Origin: Gammaproteobacteria bacterium
GTDB taxonomy: Bacteria > Pseudomonadota > Gammaproteobacteria > Pseudomonadales > Balneatricaceae
Length of the DNA stretch: 56,130 bases
Assembly: GCA_030748435.1 (NCBI GenBank)
Contig: JASMLZ010000065.1
Coordinates: 1 to 56,130, forward strand
Reading direction: 5' to 3'
In this document: one piece after another, positions 54,229 through 56,130 of the stretch
How the letters are laid out: each line of letters opens with the position of its first letter
Numbering within the stretch: the stretch's first letter is position 1
Position numbers and translations under genes: made by a program
Notes under the pieces: model-generated
The model's input: only the letters and a program-made list of their open reading frames with translations
Told to the model about the DNA's origin: nothing
The model's database searches: none

Positions 54229-55332
54229 CTAGAAGCTATAAGCCACTTTAACTGCGGTAATCAGACCGGAATTATCGGCCATCGCATTATCAAATGACCC
54301 TACACCAGGAACAGCGATCGGTACATTGGCATCACCTATGCTAACTTGACGAGCTCCCACCGTCACACTTAGCTGGTCAGCTGTGTAGGTAGCGCCAAGA
54401 CCATAAGCGCTATTACCATCTGTTGGTGCAAATGGGCTACCATCAGTACCGGCTGCCTTTTCGTAATTATAGGTGGCAGCAATAGACCATTGGTCGTTTA
54501 ACTTGCGGCCCAAACCAATACTATAGGCAGTGGTATTGTTATCGTAGTCTAGAATAGCTGCACCCGTTGCGAGCCCATAATCTGTGGGTGTAACAGACGT
54601 TTGGGTCCAGTTGGCACGGCGTATACTGCCAAATAATAGTGTATTGGCCGCAACCCCAGTCTGAAAATCAAGATTATAGGCTGTCGGCGTATTGAAGCTT
54701 ATTGTTGAAGTGCGATCGGCACCAAAAGCGTCGGTAGTTTCGCTGATGGCCATACTATGCTCAACTTTGCTGTGATAGGTCAACGCTATCCGCAGAGCAA
54801 TCTCCGGCTTTTCAAATGCCGCACCCATCACATAACCTGTAGCAGTAGACTGGCTTCCGGTCAGTGAATAATTTGAAACTGCAGGAACCGATGCGGTAAC
54901 ACTTAAAGACTGGCTCTTAATACCACCATATATCGATATTGCATCACCTACGCCATAGCTGATCAAAGCAGTAGTCGCATCTGAATTAATAGCACCTTTG
55001 GTGCCATTCAAGGCTCCACCGGTCCAGTTTACATCCGCACCATAAGGATTATCCTTAATCAGAGCAACAGCCATAGTATCGTTAATATCGGTACGCATGG
55101 CAACAGTGGTCATACTATAATCAGGCGCCACATCACCAGTATCGGTGCCACCCAGTGCGGCATGATAGGTACCTGACACAGTTGGCTTAACGCTTACAGA
55201 GGTAACTTCAAAAAGCCCACCCTCTTTAAGAATAATGGAAGTATCCTGACCGGAACGGTCCAGACCACCTGCTTGAATAGCGCCAGATGCCAACAGGGCA
55301 GCCAGTGCAGAAGTACTTATTATCGTACGCAT
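54229..55332 (-). CDS. OmpP1/FadL-family outer-membrane protein
   Basis: The 367-residue protein has a signal peptide (MRTIISTSALAALLASGAIQA), a mature start GGLDRSGQDTSIILKEGG, alternating beta-strand-rich sequence, and a C-terminal VKVAYSF with the terminal Phe required for barrel insertion. FadL-type porins import hydrophobic molecules such as fatty acids. It is shorter than E. coli FadL (about 446). The N-terminal pattern (GG.DRSGQ) is similar to the short FadL-like porins I know best from Rhodobacter-type alphaproteobacteria. A PsrA-like site lies 32 bases upstream of the start. Confidence 0.85.
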   Translation of the reverse strand: MRTIISTSALAALLASGAIQAGGLDRSGQDTSIILKEGGLFEVTSVSVKPTVSGTYHAALGGTDTGDVAPDYSMTTVAMRTDINDTMAVALIKDNPYGADVNWTGGALNGTKGAINSDATTALISYGVGDAISIYGGIKSQSLSVTASVPAVSNYSLTGSQSTATGYVMGAAFEKPEIALRIALTYHSKVEHSMAISETTDAFGADRTSTISFNTPTAYNLDFQTGVAANTLLFGSIRRANWTQTSVTPTDYGLATGAAILDYDNNTTAYSIGLGRKLNDQWSIAATYNYEKAAGTDGSPFAPTDGNSAYGLGATYTADQLSVTVGARQVSIGDANVPIAVPGVGSFDNAMADNSGLITAVKVAYSF

Positions 55333-55363
55333 TGTAGTTACCTTATTTTTTTAATTTTAAATA

Positions 55364-55375
55364 AAACGATTGTTT
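55364..55375. promoter_or_regulatory. PsrA-like operator upstream of the FadL-type gene
   Basis: AAAC-GATT-GTTT matches the core of the PsrA consensus (C/G)AAAC-N2-4-GTTT(C/G). AAACGA (55364-55369) also pairs with TCGTTT at 55383-55388. On the minus strand a promoter TTGACA (55421-55426) with TATCAA 16 bases downstream places the site just after the predicted start, which suits repression. Confidence 0.45.
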
Positions 55376-55398
55376 TAATCAGTCGTTTGAACCCTTAT

Positions 55399-55426
55399 TT
55401 GATAGTATTCGTTATCCTGCTGTCAA
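55399..55426 (-). promoter_or_regulatory. Predicted promoter of the FadL-type gene
   Basis: On the minus strand an exact TTGACA (55421-55426) is followed after 16 bases by TATCAA (55399-55404). Transcription would start near 55392, 60 bases before the ATG. Confidence 0.5.
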
Positions 55427-56130
55427 TTTGTCCTATTAATTAGACCCATGAGTCACCAGAAAAATAGCAGAAACCCAAGGCATCTAAAACCTGACTATAC
55501 CATCTTATTGATCAAAGTCACTATACTTGGTAGGGCTATTGCATATTAGACAGGTCTGGGCATTATTTTTAATGCCTCTACACTTTGTTAAAAAGGGCTT
55601 ATAACTAATATTAAGAGAAGGCCTAAATAATTCAAACACACATCATTAGTAGCGTAAAAAAATAAATATTTTTCATTTAAATCATAATTTTAACTATTTT
55701 TTATCCGCCATAAAAAAGGTGATAAAAATGACAAGTGGGCATTAATATACCTTGCAGAAACCATTCTCCAACGCTGGCTTTTATACGTCACCATGCCATT
55801 GGCGTTACTTGCAAAATATCCTAAACCAGACTCAACATAAATATAGTAAATAGCACTCCTGCTGCCAATATATAAGCGTCTTTTCTGGACACTGACACAC
55901 TCCCTGTTATCTGCTGTAAAGGGCCATATAGGCCCTGAAAAATCCTCTACAATAATGTTAATAAGTTTTCTATTATGGCTCTATTGATCAATGGTCTATA
56001 CGACCAATTGTTAAGGACATGGGAAAATATTTTTTATGGCAAGGAGACTAGCCACGTAGCAATCTTTAAGCTATTCATTGTATTGGTAAAAAATGGGTGA
56101 ATTTTTAAGCATTGTCTAAGTGTCCATATT

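Larger units (their letters stand above)
55333..56130. other. Gene-free, AT-rich right end
   Basis: Apart from the fadL-type promoter and operator at 55364-55426, I see no gene, tRNA, repeat array or clear terminator in the last 800 bases. No open frame of useful length with a ribosome-binding site is visible. It may be the upstream region of a gene beyond the window. Confidence 0.6.

Overview
The window reads as chromosomal DNA of a Gammaproteobacterium, probably a marine heterotroph. Three things support this: the pdhR-aceE-aceF block, the mreB-mreC-mreD-rng-yhdP-nitrilase block, and the gammaproteobacterial forms of YajQ, GreB, RsmE, GcvR-like protein and PntAB. TRAP uptake genes and a DmdA-like GcvT-family gene fit a marine lifestyle. 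I cannot name the genus; an affinity to the Cellvibrionales/Spongiibacteraceae is only a guess. No rRNA, plasmid, phage structural or CRISPR genes are visible.

Layout: (1) 1-5978 holds groEL (cut by the window edge) and groES behind a sigma-32-type promoter, fxsA, an alkyltransferase-like gene, a DMT transporter, yajQ, panE and an IlvB-like TPP enzyme. (2) 6161-16919 is a pyruvate block: aceF, aceE and pdhR on the minus strand, and divergently a TRAP dctPQM importer with PdhR-type palindromes in the shared upstream region, then an AEC carrier and nadC. (3) 16986-22259 holds a Na/Pi cotransporter, glpD, glpR, a truncated HAD gene and tRNA-Arg(CCT). (4) 22343-27248 looks like an eroded accessory stretch: an integrase remnant next to the tRNA, a VF530-like protein, an orphan Wzz-type protein, an esterase, tdk and two copies of a decayed inverted-repeat element. 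(5) 27933-39681 holds pntAB, then nitrilase, yhdP, rng, mreD, mreC and mreB. (6) 40007-45880 holds gatCAB, a gcvR-like gene, udk, rsmE and greB. (7) 45930-51924 is a minus-strand catabolic cluster: Lrp/AsnC regulator, DmdA-like protein, crotonase, acyl-CoA ligase and E3-like flavoprotein. (8) 52004-55332 holds an MFS exporter, a DUF2147 protein and a FadL-type porin. The last 0.8 kb has no gene.

How the genes may work together: PdhR probably couples pyruvate level both to pyruvate dehydrogenase and to uptake of a 2-oxoacid or lactate-like substrate by the TRAP system. A pair of HexR-like palindromes sits in front of aceE. The cluster in region 7 resembles a coenzyme A-dependent route fed by a tetrahydrofolate-dependent demethylase-like enzyme, and DMSP or a related methylated compound is a testable candidate substrate.

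Main points for a second look: the PdhR-type sites at the TRAP operon, the HexR-like pair, an apparent non-canonical start codon for mreC, the tRNA-Arg integration scar, the DmdA-like cluster with a crotonase lacking both usual catalytic glutamates, and a PsrA-like site at the fadL-type gene. I did not find a clearly new defence or mobile system.
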